Origin: Camellia lanceoleosa
Lineage: Eukaryota; Streptophyta; Magnoliopsida; Ericales; Theaceae
Direction: 5' to 3'
NCBI GenBank assembly: GCA_025200525.1
Contig: CM045763.1
Coordinates: forward strand, 86,146,131-86,210,130
DNA: 64,000 nucleotides
Below are positions 1-12,232 of the stretch, piece by piece. A model generated the notes under the pieces. The model ran no database searches and had not been told where the DNA came from. It was given only the letters and a program-made list of their open reading frames with translations. Positions within the stretch are counted from its first letter, which is position 1. Each line of letters begins with the position of its first letter. The translations under genes and the position numbers were made by a program.

Positions 1-700
1 CCACCTCCCATGCACTCTCTACCCTTTTCAATTGGCAGCCGCCTGCCATACATTTATGGTTCTTGTCACCATCCACTGTATAAACCAAAAAATAGAAAAA
101 AAAAAAGAGCCAAAAATCCGTCTTTCCTGATTATCAATTATGAGAATAGAATCAGTTGTCATCTGTACAAAGAAAGACACCTTTTATAGGAACCCTAGTT
201 AACAAATACTCTTTTATGAAAATGAAATTCCCCAAAGCACCCAAAAGGTAGGAGTAGAAGGACTTAACTAAGATACTCCCATTTCCATCCGTCCACACCA
301 TCAATTATTCTCCATCTTCTTGTATATCAGTCATATGTAATCATTAAACAACATTGTCAAGAAAGAATACCATGATCTCACATCGATTCCAAGCCTCAAT
401 CTGGAAAATTTGAGTCTTGCTCCCTGCTATCTCTATTTCTGTTATCTTTTCATTTGGTAAAGGAGTTGTAGAATATAATTAAGTATTGGTAGGTGAGATG
501 CTGCCATAGTCTTTTCCATTACATCGTTGCAACCAGATATATCTTGCTTCCCCCCTTCCTCCTTCTGCATTTCTTCAATAATTCTTGGATTATCAGCTTT
601 TAGTTGTTTCGACTAAAGAACTTTTGGTGTATATCAAACAATGTAAGGTATCTTTGAATCCCAGTTGCTCACTTTGGAAAATTCTTTTTCTCTCTTTCAG
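1..700 (+). other. Intron of the RBL gene, upstream side
   Basis: No coding exon could be recognised here. The stretch ends in a pyrimidine tract and an AG acceptor at 699-700, directly before the first visible RBL exon. The N-terminal exon that RbBP5 proteins need, ahead of the Gly-Cys-x-Asp-Gly motif, is not found, so the gene starts to the left of the window and this is most simply an intron. Confidence 0.6.
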
Positions 701-3700
701 CTGGGTGCATGGATGGAAGCTGCGTTATTTGGGATTTTGAGACCAGGGGCATTGCTAAGGAACTCAAGGATGAGGATTATGTTGCTGCCATAACAAGTGT
801 CTGTTGGTCAAAGTATGGTCACCGCATACTTGTGTCCGCCGTGGACAAATCATTAACGCTTTGGGATGTTGTCAAAGGAGAGAAGATAACAAGAACAGTT
901 CTGCCTCAAGCTCCCTTACAAGCTTATCTACACCCTGGTTCCTCTACTCCATCTCTTTGCCTGGCATGCCCATTCTCAACTGCTCCCATGATTGTTGACT
1001 TGAACACTGGAAGCATAACTGTCCTTCCAGTCTCATTACCTGAGACGGACACAGGATCTGCTCCTCCATCACGCAATAAATTCTCAGATGGATCAGCTGC
1101 TTTTACTCCAACTTCTGCGTGCTTTAACAAGTGCGGTGATCTGGTCTATTTGGGAAACTCTAAAGGAGAAATACTCATAATAGATCACAAAAATGTTCGA
1201 GTGCTTGGTGTTGTTCCCATTTCTGCTGGTTATGTGATAAAGGATATTGCATTTAGCAGGAATGGACAATATCTTCTTACAAACTCAAATGACCGGACAA
1301 TCAGGATCTATGAGAACCTTCTGCCCCTGAAAGATGGACTTAAAGCCCTTGATGAATCAAGCAAAATCCCAGATGAGCTAGATGGGGTTGAGAATTTTAA
1401 AGCTGTTGGAGCAAAGTGCTTAGCATTATTCAGAGAGTTTCAAGATGCCATCACCAAAATACATTGGAATGCTCCATGTTTTAGTGGTGATGGTGAGTGG
1501 GTTGTTGGTGCTTCTGCTAACAGATATGAGCACAAGATCTACATATGGGATAGAGCTGGACATCTTGTAAAAATCCTTGAAGGTCCAAAGGATGGGTTGT
1601 TAGAATTAGCATGGCATCCTGTCCACCCTATTGTTGTCTCTGTTTCCCTAGGTGGCTTGGTTTATATTTGGGCTAAAGATTATACTGAGAACTGGAGTGC
1701 ATTTGCTCCGGATTTCAAGGAACTTGAGGAAAATGAGGAGTATGTAGAACGAGAAGACGAATTTGATCTGATACCGGAAACTGGAAAGGTAAGAGAAGAA
1801 AGCCTACTTGGGTAGCTCTTCCTTTGTTTATTCTTTTGCTTCTATAATGTATATGCGTACTTGCAGGTGAAAGAATCAGATGTTAATGAAGATGATGAAG
1901 TTGATATTATCTCAGTGGAGAAGGATGATTTCAGTGATTCAGATATGTCACAGGAAGAAATATGTTTTTTGCCCGCCATTCCCTGCCCTGATGTTCCTGA
2001 ACAGCTAGACAAGTGTGTAGAAAGTTCTTCAAAGCTGGTGGACAGCAACCATTCTGGTTCGCTTCTTTCAGAGGAGGCAGGGCAGAATGGACAGGCAATG
2101 AACCATGAAGCAAGTCCAATTGAAGGTAAGATTATGCCTTGCCTGTTTATATATATATACTATTAAGTTATCCTAAAACTTATTTTCAAAGAGTAGGATT
2201 CAGTGGTCATGTTTGTTTGTGATTTAAGACCGTGACTTGGCAACTTCTGTATTGGATTAATTCCTCCCCAACTAAAAGTGAGCTAAATGATAAAGACGTT
2301 TCTGAAACCTATATTGAGGATTTCATATGGATATAAAGAAGCATGTAGGATTCATTGTCATAAGGGATCCGAATGGCTTTTTTACATGTTGGCTGTCGGC
2401 TACCTAACACACAACAATCCCGGCGGAGTTAAGAGCCAAATAGATTACTTTTTAGTAAGAAAGTGGACCATCTAGAACGCAATGACTGTAAGGTGGTTCC
2501 TGGAGAGAGCCTAACGTCTCAACATAGGATTGTAGTACTAGATTTATGCTTTAAAGGGCAATACCAAGCTAGGAAGGATAGTGGGCGTCATAGGATGAGA
2601 TGGTGGGACTTAAAAAGGGATAAAATAAAAATATTTAAGAATAAAATGAATAAAGAAGGTACTTGAAACTTGAAAAATGATGCTAATACTATGTGGAACT
2701 TGATGGTCAATTGTATAAGGAGAATCTCAAGAAAATTTCTTGAAGAGTCAAAAGGAAAGGGACCCAACTCTAGGGAAACTTGGTGGTGGATTGAAGAGGT
2801 TCAATCGGTAGTTAAGGCGAAAAAAGAGTGCTTTAAAAAGTGGCAGAAGGATAGAACTAAAAAAAACCTTAAGAGCTATAGATTGGCTAATAAGGAGGTC
2901 AAGAAAATAGTGAAAGAGGTTAAGTTGAAAGCTTATGATAACCTATATACTAGACTAGATAGTAAAGAGGGAGAGAACAGGATATACAAACTTGCTAAGA
3001 TAAGGAGAGCAAAATAAGGGATTTTAATCAAGTTAAGTACATCAAGAGTGAGGATTCTAAGGTATTGGTGGAGGATGAAGAGATTAAGGAGAGGTGGAAG
3101 AACTATTTTGAGAAACTGTTAAATGAGGAACATGCGCTAATAGGGGAGGAAATAGTCAGCAATAAGGAAAACCAAGACTATAGGTTCTATTGCAAGATTA
3201 TGAACTTTAAAGTGGAGATTGCACTTAAGAAGATGAAATCAAATAAGGTTTTAGGACCTGATGATATCTCTATTGAAGTTTGTAACTTGTAAGTGTTTGG
3301 GTAAGAAGTGGGTGGCTTGGTTAACTAGGTTGTTTAGTAAGATTTGTTGATTAGGAACATACTAGATGAGTGGAGAAAGAATATTTTAGTGCCAATCTAT
3401 AAAAATAAAGGAGATATCTAGAATTGTAACAATTATAAAGGAATTAAGCTAATGTGTCATATAATGAAAGTGTAGGAGAGGGTGATGGAACATCGATTGT
3501 GAGATATAACAGAGGTGTCAGAGAATTAATTTGGGTTTATGCCTGATAGGTCAACAATGGAAGTGATTTATCTTTTGAGGAGAGTAATAGAAAAGTATTG
3601 AGAAAATAAAAGAGACATTCATATGGTGTTTATCGATCCTGAGAAAACATGTGATAAAGTGCCTCGGGATATAATCTAGTGGGTGTTAGAGAAGAAAAGG

Positions 3701-6227
3701 GGTGACAAAAGGTTACATTGATGTGATTAGGGACATGTATGAAGGGGTAGTGACCACTATTAGGTCGCTTCTTGGAGTGACAAATAAATTTCCAATTACT
3801 GTAGGGTTACACTAAGGAATCTACCATAAGTCCTTATTTTTTTCTTTAGTTATGAATGAGTTAATGAGAAATATTCAAGATAATGTGTCATGGTGTATGC
3901 ATTTTATAGATGATATCGTGTTAGTGGATGAGATTAGAGAACAAGTTAACACTAAGTTGGAGATTTGGATAGAAGCACTTGAATCTAAAAGATTTCGGAT
4001 AAGCAAAACTAAGACAGAATATATAGAGTGTAAATTTAGTAACAGTAACAATGAAAGCAGGGAAGAAGTGAAGATTGAGAACCAAGAACTACCTAAGAAT
4101 GAACATTTTCGTTATTTAGGATCGATTATCACAACAGCAAGAGAGATTAATGCAGATGTGGTCCATAGAATTAACGCGGGATGGCTTAAATGGAGAAGTG
4201 CGTCTAGAGTACTGTGTGATAAACAAGTACCCACTAGACTAAAAGAAAAGTTTTATAGAACGGCTATTAGACCAGCGATGTTGTATGGGACGGAGTGTTG
4301 GTTTGCCAATAAACAATATGTAAATAAGATGAGTATTGCTGAGATGAGAATGCTAAGGTGGATATGTGGCAAGACTAGAAAAGACAGAATTATGAATGAG
4401 TATATTCGGAAATGGGTAGGAATAGCACTGATAGATGATAAGTTTATAGATTGGGATGGTTTAGTCATATTCAATGGAGACCAACAGAGGCAGTAATGAA
4501 GAGATGCGATGCAGCTATGAAGCACGGACACGGACACGGACACGCATACGGACACGGACACGCACACGGGACACGACAATTTTTAAAAAATAGGGACACG
4601 GACACGGCAGGGGACACGGCAATTTTTTTAATATTTTTATAAATATTTTTATTTTAATATACATTAATTATTTTATTTATTTATTATATTTTTTTAAATA
4701 ATGTATTTTAATTAATTTTTTTATTTTATTTTACCTACGTGTGTTTATTTATTTTTATTTTTATTAATATGTATAAATATGTATTATCTTATAATATGTA
4801 TTATATATTATCTATGTGTTATATAATAACTATTAATATATATAGTATATTATCTTTTGAATGGTCAAGGGAAGGGTTATATTATATGTTATATAATAAC
4901 TATTAATATATATATAGTATATTATATTATCTTTTGAGTCAATGAAACATTTCAGTTTGAGAGAGAGAGAGAGAGAAGGGGGGCAGACGAAAGGGGGAAA
5001 AAAGAGAGGCAGACGAAAGGATGAAAGAAGACGAAAGAGAGACGAAGCAATGCGAGCCAGACAAGGGAGAAGAGAGAGAGACGAGAGGCGAGCCAGAGAA
5101 GAGAGGGAATAGAGACGTACCAGGTCAAGAAGTGATGGAAGATCAACTGGCGATAGAGATCGATGGTGATCGAGATGGAGATCGATCGATCGAGATGGAG
5201 TTGGACAGGTTCGCACTTCTCTTCTCTCTTTTTCTTCTTCTAATTTTTGATTTAGCTCTCTTCTTCTCCTCTTTCTTCGAACTAGGGTTTTCTGTTTTGT
5301 TCCCCTTGCCATGTCCTCTTGCTTTGTGCTGCCGTGTCGTGCCGTGTCCCCAACATGTCCCATGCCAAAAAAATAAAATAATTAAAGGGACACGCCAGTA
5401 CGTGTCTCGGGCATGTCCTCGTGTCGCCGGCGTGTCCCCGTATCAGACACCGCCACGGCTTCCATTTTGCCATGTCCATGCTTCATAGCGATGCAGTGAC
5501 GGTAAATGGAAGTGCTAGGGGACGGGGTAGACCTAGATTGACGTTGACTAGGGTAGTAAATAGAGATATGAATATACTTAATTTGACTAATGAAATGGCC
5601 TTTGATAGAGCCACGTCAAGAAAAAGGATTAATGTATCCATTGGGTCTTTGTGCTTTGTTATCAGAAATCAAAATGCTAAAGAAGGAAATATTGTTTTCT
5701 TTTTCCATCAGTCAAGAAATCTGTTGAAATTCTTTTGCTTGACATGGTATTGGAAGATACAAATTTGTCCCCTCTTGCTTGACTGTTATACACTACATGA
5801 TAGCAATGTATGTGATTCCTGCATCACGGATGGTAGGAAGAGGAAAATGGCTTCACTCTCTCTATCTCTCTCTCCACAAGTGAAGTGCAAATGAACACAT
5901 CTAATATGCTTATATAATCATACTAGAGTTCTGACTCTACTGCAAGTGGACATCTTATTTGGGATAAATAATATTCTAAATGTTTCTTGTTAGTTTCCAT
6001 GTTTAATTTGACTCGACTTGTATGCAGTGATGGATAATTCTGCTGCTGAAGATACACGACCACACTTGAAAAGAAGACGGAAACCTTCAGAGAAGGTGTT
6101 GGAGTTGCAGGCTGAGAAGGTGCGAAAACCCTTAAAGAAGATAAATCCATCCGGTAAATCGTCAAAAATAACAGACAAACCTGTCATTGAACAGGATACT
6201 GTATTTGCAGATGATGTTAGTGAATGA
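701..6227 (+). CDS. RBL: RbBP5-like WD40 protein, COMPASS subunit (5'-partial)
   Basis: Homologue of RbBP5/Swd1, the WD40 scaffold that, with WDR5, ASH2 and an ATX/SET methyltransferase, forms the nuclear COMPASS-like complex for histone H3 lysine-4 methylation. Visible exons are 701-1788, 1867-2125 and 6028-6227 (stop TGA 6225-6227), all with GT-AG borders and matching phases. The first exon enters with two bases of an Ala codon, giving Ala-Gly-Cys-Met-Asp-Gly then VIWDFETRG, the start of the second RbBP5 blade. Further blades follow (LTLWDVVKG, IRIYENLLP, IYIWDRAGH, VYIWAKDY). Next come the acidic hinge EENEEYVEREDEFD, an acidic Ser-rich exon, and a basic C-terminus with RRRKPSEK that could be a nuclear signal. 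The N-terminal exon lies left of the window. The last intron is 3.9 kb and carries transposon insertions. The family assignment is firm; the last exon is supported by splice phase and by its basic tail. Confidence 0.9.
2290..5645 (+). mobile_element. Decayed LINE (non-LTR retrotransposon) in the last RBL intron
   Basis: Broken reading frames give, in order, the end of an AP-endonuclease-like domain (QIDYFLVRK, then CKVVPGESLTSQHR near 2490-2530), a linker, the reverse-transcriptase fingers (KKMKSNKVLGPDDIS near 3230), the catalytic motif as FIDDIV near 3905, the thumb (HFRYLGSIIT, RPAMLYGTECW near 4110-4290) and the C-terminal GRGRPRLTL block near 5520. The order matches plant L1-type LINEs. 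Multiple stops and frameshifts, and a missing 5' half, show it is dead. It lies in the same orientation as RBL. Its 3' part is interrupted between 4515 and 5488 by another transposon. The outer limits are approximate; no target duplication was identified. Confidence 0.85.
4515..5488. mobile_element. Non-autonomous TIR transposon nested in the LINE
   Basis: The ends are inverted repeats: left CTATGAAGCACGGACACGG, right (reverse complement) CTATGAAGCATGGACATGG. CGATGCAG is duplicated at 4507-4514 and 5489-5496; it can also be read as a 9-bp GCGATGCAG duplication (4506-4514 and 5488-5496). LINE coding sequence resumes in frame across the duplication, which confirms an insertion. Both ends are rich in GACACGG-type tandem units. 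The interior holds an AT-rich part (4620-4930), a purine-rich run (4955-5180) and a pyrimidine-rich run (5215-5280). No transposase is present. An 8-bp duplication suggests hAT, a 9-bp one Mutator; I cannot decide. Confidence 0.8.
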
Positions 6228-6966
6228 GTATCATTAGATAAAAAATGCTTCCAGCATTGAGTTTGTACTTTGAAAAATTTCTTCGTCCCAGCTGGATTAT
6301 TAAGTATAATTGGTTGTTTTTAAAGATAGTGGTTATGGCATATTTATCTTAATCTTTTTAAATATATATATATATATTTACTTGTCCTATAAAAAATGTG
6401 CCTATTTTTCAACTACTACTTCAATCAATTTCATGATTTACGGAATTCTTGAACCTAAGGGGATTGACACTCATTCAGCCATTCTTTCTGTAGCATAACA
6501 CATGGGGAAAAACTACTCTCCCTCTCCCTCTCCCTCTCTATATATACGTCATCCTGTAGGTCAAAGCTCATTCATACACCATAGTCAAGGTGTTGAGTTT
6601 GTTTGGTGTTAAATTTTTGTTTCTAAAACCTTTAATGGTTTGTGAAAGGAATTGATGCACCTTTTTGGTGTTGAATTTCTGTGAATTAGATTGGATGTCG
6701 ATGTTGCATGGATTCTTATGCTCTTGTACAATCTGAACTGCATTTTGATGAGGAATTAATAGCAGATTCACACTGAAATATTTGTAGTCAACGTGAAAAG
6801 TATTTGCATGTCTTGATGTAAAGGCATCAAGTGATGCTATAAATTTCACTTGTTATATATATATATATTCATGGTAGGACCTTAGGAGTAGGATGCCCCT
6901 TATTTACTTTACACACATGGATGTACATGTACAAAGAGAATTAATTTTTAGCATCCTAGTGGAACC
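6228..6966. other. 3' ends and spacer between converging RBL and RTM2-like genes
   Basis: About 740 bp between two stop codons that face each other, expected to hold both 3' UTRs. It contains a TA microsatellite near 6360-6380, a CTCCCT repeat near 6517-6540 and a second TA run near 6855-6870. No further gene is seen. Confidence 0.6.
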
Positions 6967-8129
6967 CTAATTGTAGTAGATGTAAACCCCAAGAGCCATA
7001 ATGACCAGAAGAGCCGCTCCCACATTCACCACTAGTTGTCTCTCTTCTTCGTTCAGGGATAGGCCTCCCTTGCCAACAACTCTCTGCACTGCCTGCTTAT
7101 ATTTCTCTAATTCAAAACCATCACCACCACCACCACCACTGCCGCCACTGGAACTTGCATCTGTGATTTGCTTCACTTTTGCAAAATACGAGTAGTCCTT
7201 TGCCTTTTCTTCTTTCTGTGCATCAACAGTTCCTTCAATAGTACTGTCTTTCTCTTTCTTGCCAGCCTTCTTCATAACGACATTTTCAGGCTTATATTTG
7301 AGACTGCTACTGTCTTTTTCCTTTGTTTGCATAATAATAGGCTTTTCCATAACAATCTCAGTCATTTTCGGCCTCCCTTTCGGTTCACTCTCTTTTCTTG
7401 CATTAATGCCCTCCTCTTGAACAATATGTTTTGGAGCACTAGTTTTTGACCCAATTGCCCGCTCCTTTCTGTCCTGTTGTTTCTCAACCCCCACTGCCGT
7501 CCCACTTGTACTTGAAGTCTCTTTGGGATCAGGAGTTGCAGCAGCAGCAGCAACACCACCTTTCTGAGGGGTCGGTTCTTTTGATCCCCTCTTCCCATAT
7601 TCATATTCTGACTCTGAGTTGGCAATCATCTTGGGACGAGGGGTGTCAATGTAATCCTTTTGAGCTTGACCTGGTAGTGGTACTCTTGCAGAAGTTTCCT
7701 GAGGTCTTGGAGATTGAACAGTAGTAGTGGTGGTGGTGGTGATCTTGTCATCTACTTCTGATCTTCTCTTGGGATCACTCGTGAAACGATCTGTCGTATC
7801 CTCCTGAATCTTTCCATACCTTGGCTGCTTGTCCATGGTGTCACGTTGAGGGCGCAAAGGCGATTCCAGGGTGGTGGTTTTGGTGGCTTCTTCGGATTTG
7901 GATATGGGTTTGGCTTTGGGATCGACTTGAGATTTCTTGGGCATTGTAATGGTGAGAGTTCCAGTTGCAGGCTCGAATTTGGCACGAATAGCCCTCATGT
8001 TACAATCTTCTGGGATATTGAAGTCCTCCTTGAACCGGCTCCATTTGTTGCCCCCTACGAACCGCTCTCCGGTAACCCTGAGGGTGTTCATGCCTTCTGT
8101 TGAAATCTTGATTTGGTCCTTCATGAAAT
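6967..8129 (-). CDS. RTM2-like small-heat-shock-domain membrane protein (first exon not found)
   Basis: The frame from an AG acceptor at 8131-8130 to TAG at 6969-6967 encodes about 387 residues. The first 70 or so are the second half of an alpha-crystallin (HSP20) domain: FMKDQIKIS, TLRVTGER, then FNIPEDCNM and GTLTITMPK. A long, charged, Ser/Thr/Pro-rich middle with Gly, Ala and Thr runs follows. The C-terminus is one membrane span (VVNVGAALLVIMALGVYIYY). This layout is that of RESTRICTED TEV MOVEMENT 2-like proteins, which in Arabidopsis restrict long-distance spread of a potyvirus in phloem; most relatives have no known role. The frame begins with a split codon just inside the crystallin domain, so an upstream exon of about 35 codons is expected, but I could not find it within 2 kb. 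Either it is more distant or the gene is truncated. An ATG at 8124 is available but would cut the domain. Confidence 0.8.
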
Positions 8130-8595
8130 CTGCAAATAATTATATTAATCAAGACCATGAAACCTTAAAAGTAGTTAATTAATTATAATTAGTGTAAGAA
8201 ATGCTAGCTAGGTATTACAAACGGGTGGGTTTTCCTTGTTCCTGCCACGCCTCCCATTTGCATCCCGGGTTTATTTTGTCTTTTTATTTTTTAAAAATAA
8301 ATTAAAATATATGTCAATAAAATAAAACAAACCTACAAAAATCCAAAGACTTAAAAGATAAAAATAAATAATAATAATAAAAAAGTGTGGCTTCTAGAAT
8401 ATATATAGTGGGTGTTTAGTTTTTAAATTAAATATTTTTTTTTACTAGAACGTTTGTTTGGCAGAGAAGGTATTGCTTGTAAGAATCTATTACCCTCTAT
8501 GGTTGTTGTTTTGCAGGTAGCCTTTTAAGCCCCAAAAAAACTAGTGTTTAAAATGACTCATAAAACTATTTTCATTACTTTTTGGCCGTTACTAA

Positions 8596-8742
8596 TGCTG
8601 TATTTGGTTGGAAGATTTGAGGAGGGATTTGGAAAGAGAAATGAAAAAGGTGGGTGAAATGTGAATAAAACATACTTATATTTTATCTAGTTTCACATAT
8701 CTTTTCATTTTCCCTTTCCAAATCCCCTAATCAAATACAGTA
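8596..8742. mobile_element. Short MITE, Tourist/Harbinger-like
   Basis: A 147-bp element whose ends are inverted repeats, TGCTGTATTTGGTT on the left and TACTGTATTTGATT read from the right. Both ends continue with a GGATTTGGAAAG block. TAA at 8593-8595 and 8743-8745 fits a 3-bp target duplication of the PIF/Harbinger type. There is no coding capacity. Confidence 0.65.
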
Positions 8743-9067
8743 TAAATGTATCAACTTAACTTCTAAAGAAGCCAAAAAAATAAATAAATAATAAAAAATG
8801 TCTAAATGGGTAAAGAAAGGAAGGGGTACGCACCGAGAGGAAGATAAGCAAATAAAATTTGAGATTGTTCATCTTCTTTCCATTCGAATTTTGGGCTTAA
8901 ATCTTCATATACGGGTCGGACTCCTCTTCCACCCGATCCCATTCTCTTTCAAATCTATAATAGTTTGTCTAATTCTCTCTCTCTCTCTCTCTTAGACCAC
9001 ACTCTGATGATTGAATTCAATCTTTTGACGTGAACTGTATGTTTTGTTGTTGGCCTCCTTTCTTTGT

Positions 9068-9093
9068 TTGGTTTGGTTTGGTTTGGTTTGGTT
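9068..9093. repeat. GGTTT pentanucleotide microsatellite
   Basis: About five tandem GGTTT units in an AT-rich spacer. No other signal is attached. Confidence 0.7.
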
Positions 9094-10455
9094 TATATAA
9101 ATAGTACACATACATAGTGTTTTCTTTCTAACCACCATTGTTGAGGATTACAAGTTTAGCTTATTCCTGTTTTGTTTCTTTTAACTTAAGCTATTCCAAT
9201 TTGGTTGCCTTGGGTTTTTATGTTTATTTGTTTGGGTTTGATTTTGGCCTTTCCTCTCTTCTTTGCGTGGTTGGTTCTTTGTTTGCCCTCTACTCTTTGC
9301 CAAATCTATCTAATAGCAGCAATCCCATGATGTTAGACTTGGCATACCCACGCCTATTTCCCCACCAAGTTTTTTTTTCACAATAGAAAGTCTACGGTAA
9401 AAGAATTGTACCCAATAAAATGTCATGAATTTTATTTATCCAAAAAAAAAAATGTCATGAATTTCAAATTCATGGTGCATAAATTAAGTTGATGTTGTGG
9501 AGCCACACTTTAAGTGAATCTTTACCATTCACAATAAATTTTTTTAAAAAAATTTGGTTTTTTTTTTTTTGGTTTTTTGGTTTTTGGAGGGGAGAGGGGA
9601 TGGTGGTATTGTTATTTTTGGAACTCAGTTGTGTTATATGAATAAAATAATGTTACATCAAAAAAAAAAAAAAAAAGTGATATGACTGCATTACAAGTAT
9701 ATCACTTTAAGGTCAAACCAAAGAACCCTCTAAGGTGACTGTTAATTGCAAAAATGTCACTGTCATATCATTCTAGTGACAAATTCTGAATAAATTTTTT
9801 ACAAGAACAACTTTTTTTACTTTTACATGGAAAATGTCATTAGTTTTATATAGAATTTTGCACAAAAACTATAGGACAATGTCATTTGTATATTAAAACA
9901 TCTTAATGAACTCTTTATTTTAAAGAGATAAGCTCAAAATTCAACCCAGTCATTATATATAAATTTTTTTGTATAGATTTATATTTGTATATTATCACTC
10001 TTGCTTCTCTTTATTTTATTTTTTTGTGCCACACAATTATTAGAGTTAGATTACTACATCAATGCCTCCCCATTAATTCAAATTTCAGACTTCAGGCATT
10101 TAAATGCCCTTTCATAATCACTTGAGCCACCACTCATGCTACATATCTAAAACAATTATCCAACTTATTTTAAACCAAAAACTCATTAAAAATTACTTAT
10201 TATTTGAAAAATATCACTGTGACATCATCTTAGAAAAATTTCTTGTGTAAAATTTCTATTTATAAAAGGATAGGAGAGGAGGGGAATGGCTATTGTAGAT
10301 GGTGCAAGGGAGGCCAAGTCATGATCATCTCCTCTCTCTCTCACTAAGGAAAAAAAAAAATTTTATTCAAAAAAGTAAATATAAGTATAATCACTATTCA
10401 TTCCAACTCCAACCATAAACCTTCATTTTCTTTCACTATTCATCCCAACAACACT

Positions 10456-10487
<32 letters not shown>

Positions 10488-10918
10488 TAATTTTTTTTAA
10501 AAATTTTATATATAATATATATTTTAATTATATTTATTATTTTTTTTTTTATTTGTTTATTTTTAAAAAAAAAAAAATTTTATTATTTAAAAGTTATTAA
10601 AAAAATAAATAAAAATATGGAGGAATAGTAGTGTTTCCTTTTTTTTTTTTTTTCCTCCCCTCAAATTTGAAGGAAGGATCATCCTCCCTCCATCATTTGG
10701 GAGGAAATGAAGGATGGGTGGAGTTTATTTTTGAGAGGAGAGTTTAAGGGAGGCAAAGGAGAGTGTCGATGGTTGTTGGGCGGGGACTAGCAATGCTTTT
10801 GGTACTTTGAGTATGAAGGCGGAGAGAAGTTTTCACTGGAAAAAAAGAAAAAAAATGCTGTTGGTACTTTGAGTACAAAGAAAAAACGAAAGAGTTCAAC
10901 GTAAAAATGTAACTTTGA

Positions 10919-11185
10919 AGGTGTTTGGAAAGAAGTTTTTTTGACTTTTTGAGCTAAAATAATACTAAAAGACAAAATAGACTAAAATAATCAAAAAAAA
11001 CATAACAAAATGGGTGAAAATAATCAATCAAACAAAATGTCATATTAAACCCATAATCATTGTATTTTTTCTCTCACAAACATCACATTCAACTACAAAA
11101 AAATCCAACTCTCTTTCCAAACACAATTATTTTAGCCTACTAAAGTAGCCAAAAACTAAAATAACCAACTTGTCAAACGGGGCCT
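10919..11185. mobile_element. Dispersed MITE-like family, copy A
   Basis: Left end GTGTTTGGAAAG and right end CAAACGGGGCC form imperfect inverted termini. The interior shares blocks such as CATAATCATTG and ACTACAAAAAAATCC with related copies at 48764-49012, 55611-55841 and 56067-56278. Non-coding. The class is uncertain; the GGCCyyGTTTGG-type ends are common among plant hAT and Harbinger MITEs. Confidence 0.6.
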
Positions 11186-11769
11186 TTATCACTTTTGTTA
11201 CCTTCATTTATGCCACCATTAATGGACGGAGGTCAGTGTAATTTTATTTTATTTTTCAAACTAGCAGAGCTTATTGATTCTAATTGACGGAGGAAGTCAT
11301 TCTAATTTACTCAAACTAAAACATAAAAAAGCAACAGAGATGAAATCAAATCATAATAATCTGTTTGAATTTACAAATTGGCATCAACACCCAACTGATT
11401 GAAATGAAGTTTGTTCACAAATACCTGATTTTTCACTTCACACAAGAAACCACTCTCATGCAATACAATCACTCATCTAGTCCCCCTTGCTCTAAAAACA
11501 AAAACCACATAGAAAGGAGAAGAGACAACAAATGGAAAATTCCCCATTCTTAGAGGATGAAAAAAAGCCTCACCAACTTTACAAGCAATCTGAGTAAAAT
11601 CAAGGTTAAATAAATATGCCAAGAAGAAAAACAAATACCCAAAAAAAACACAAAAAAGAAAAGAGGAGGAAAGAGGAGAGAAAATGTCAACTACTATGCA
11701 ACCCATGTCATGGGAGAAAACAAGCTGATGATACAGTACATTTGCTTCACAGGGTACCAACTAGTAATG

Positions 11770-11828
11770 ATTACCTTCCCACTGTCCATAGCATCAAAAG
11801 CATCATTTACCCTAGGCACCTGAAACAT
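11770..11828 (-). other. Exon-like patch of unknown affiliation
   Basis: On the minus strand a good acceptor (TTTTATGTTTCAG, ending about 11822) is followed by an open stretch reading VPRVNDAFDAMDSGK and then a possible donor AAG|GTAATC. The peptide faintly recalls the C-terminal region of zinc-type alcohol dehydrogenases. No partner exons were recognised on either side. It may be a 3'-UTR exon of the myosin-binding gene, whose stop at 15183 is followed by a possible donor near 15125, or a gene relic. Confidence 0.25.
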
Positions 11829-12232
11829 AAAAGACACAATTTAACAAACTCGATTTGTTTTGTGTTTTTTTTTCGGTAAATAAAAGAACTTCATTAGATC
11901 ATAAATAGAGCTAGGACATCGGGACCATCAGGGACTAGACCAGACACATACAAACAGACTTGTATGAAAGTACAGTCCAACATGGCAACATCAAATAAGC
12001 ACCGCAATAGAAAATGAAAATTATACAAGTATCTTATGTAGGATTAGAATTTGAAGTCATAGTTGAATAGGATTAGACACAAACCCCTATAAATACCTAC
12101 AAAATTCTTCTATTCAATGAAGTTGAGCCTTAGAAATTTTGGAATTGTGCTTTGGAAAATTTCTTCACCAGCCCAATATATCCTAACCTCAAGACTTAAA
12201 CCCTAACAACCAAAACTCACACCATACAGTAA

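Larger units (their letters stand above)
8132..11700. other. Non-coding stretch upstream of the RTM2-like gene
   Basis: No convincing gene on either strand. Contents: a possible first intron of the RTM2-like gene; a 147-bp MITE (8596-8742); a CT run near 8975-8995; a GGTTT pentanucleotide repeat near 9068-9093; homopolymer tracts near 9540-9570, 9660 and 10455-10635; and one member of a dispersed MITE-like family at 10919-11185. Short open frames here are AT-rich and show no domain. Confidence 0.6.

Noticed and set aside
5021..5488. Long open frame in the purine-rich run
   Set aside because: Low-complexity charge repeats inside a non-autonomous transposon, with no domain.
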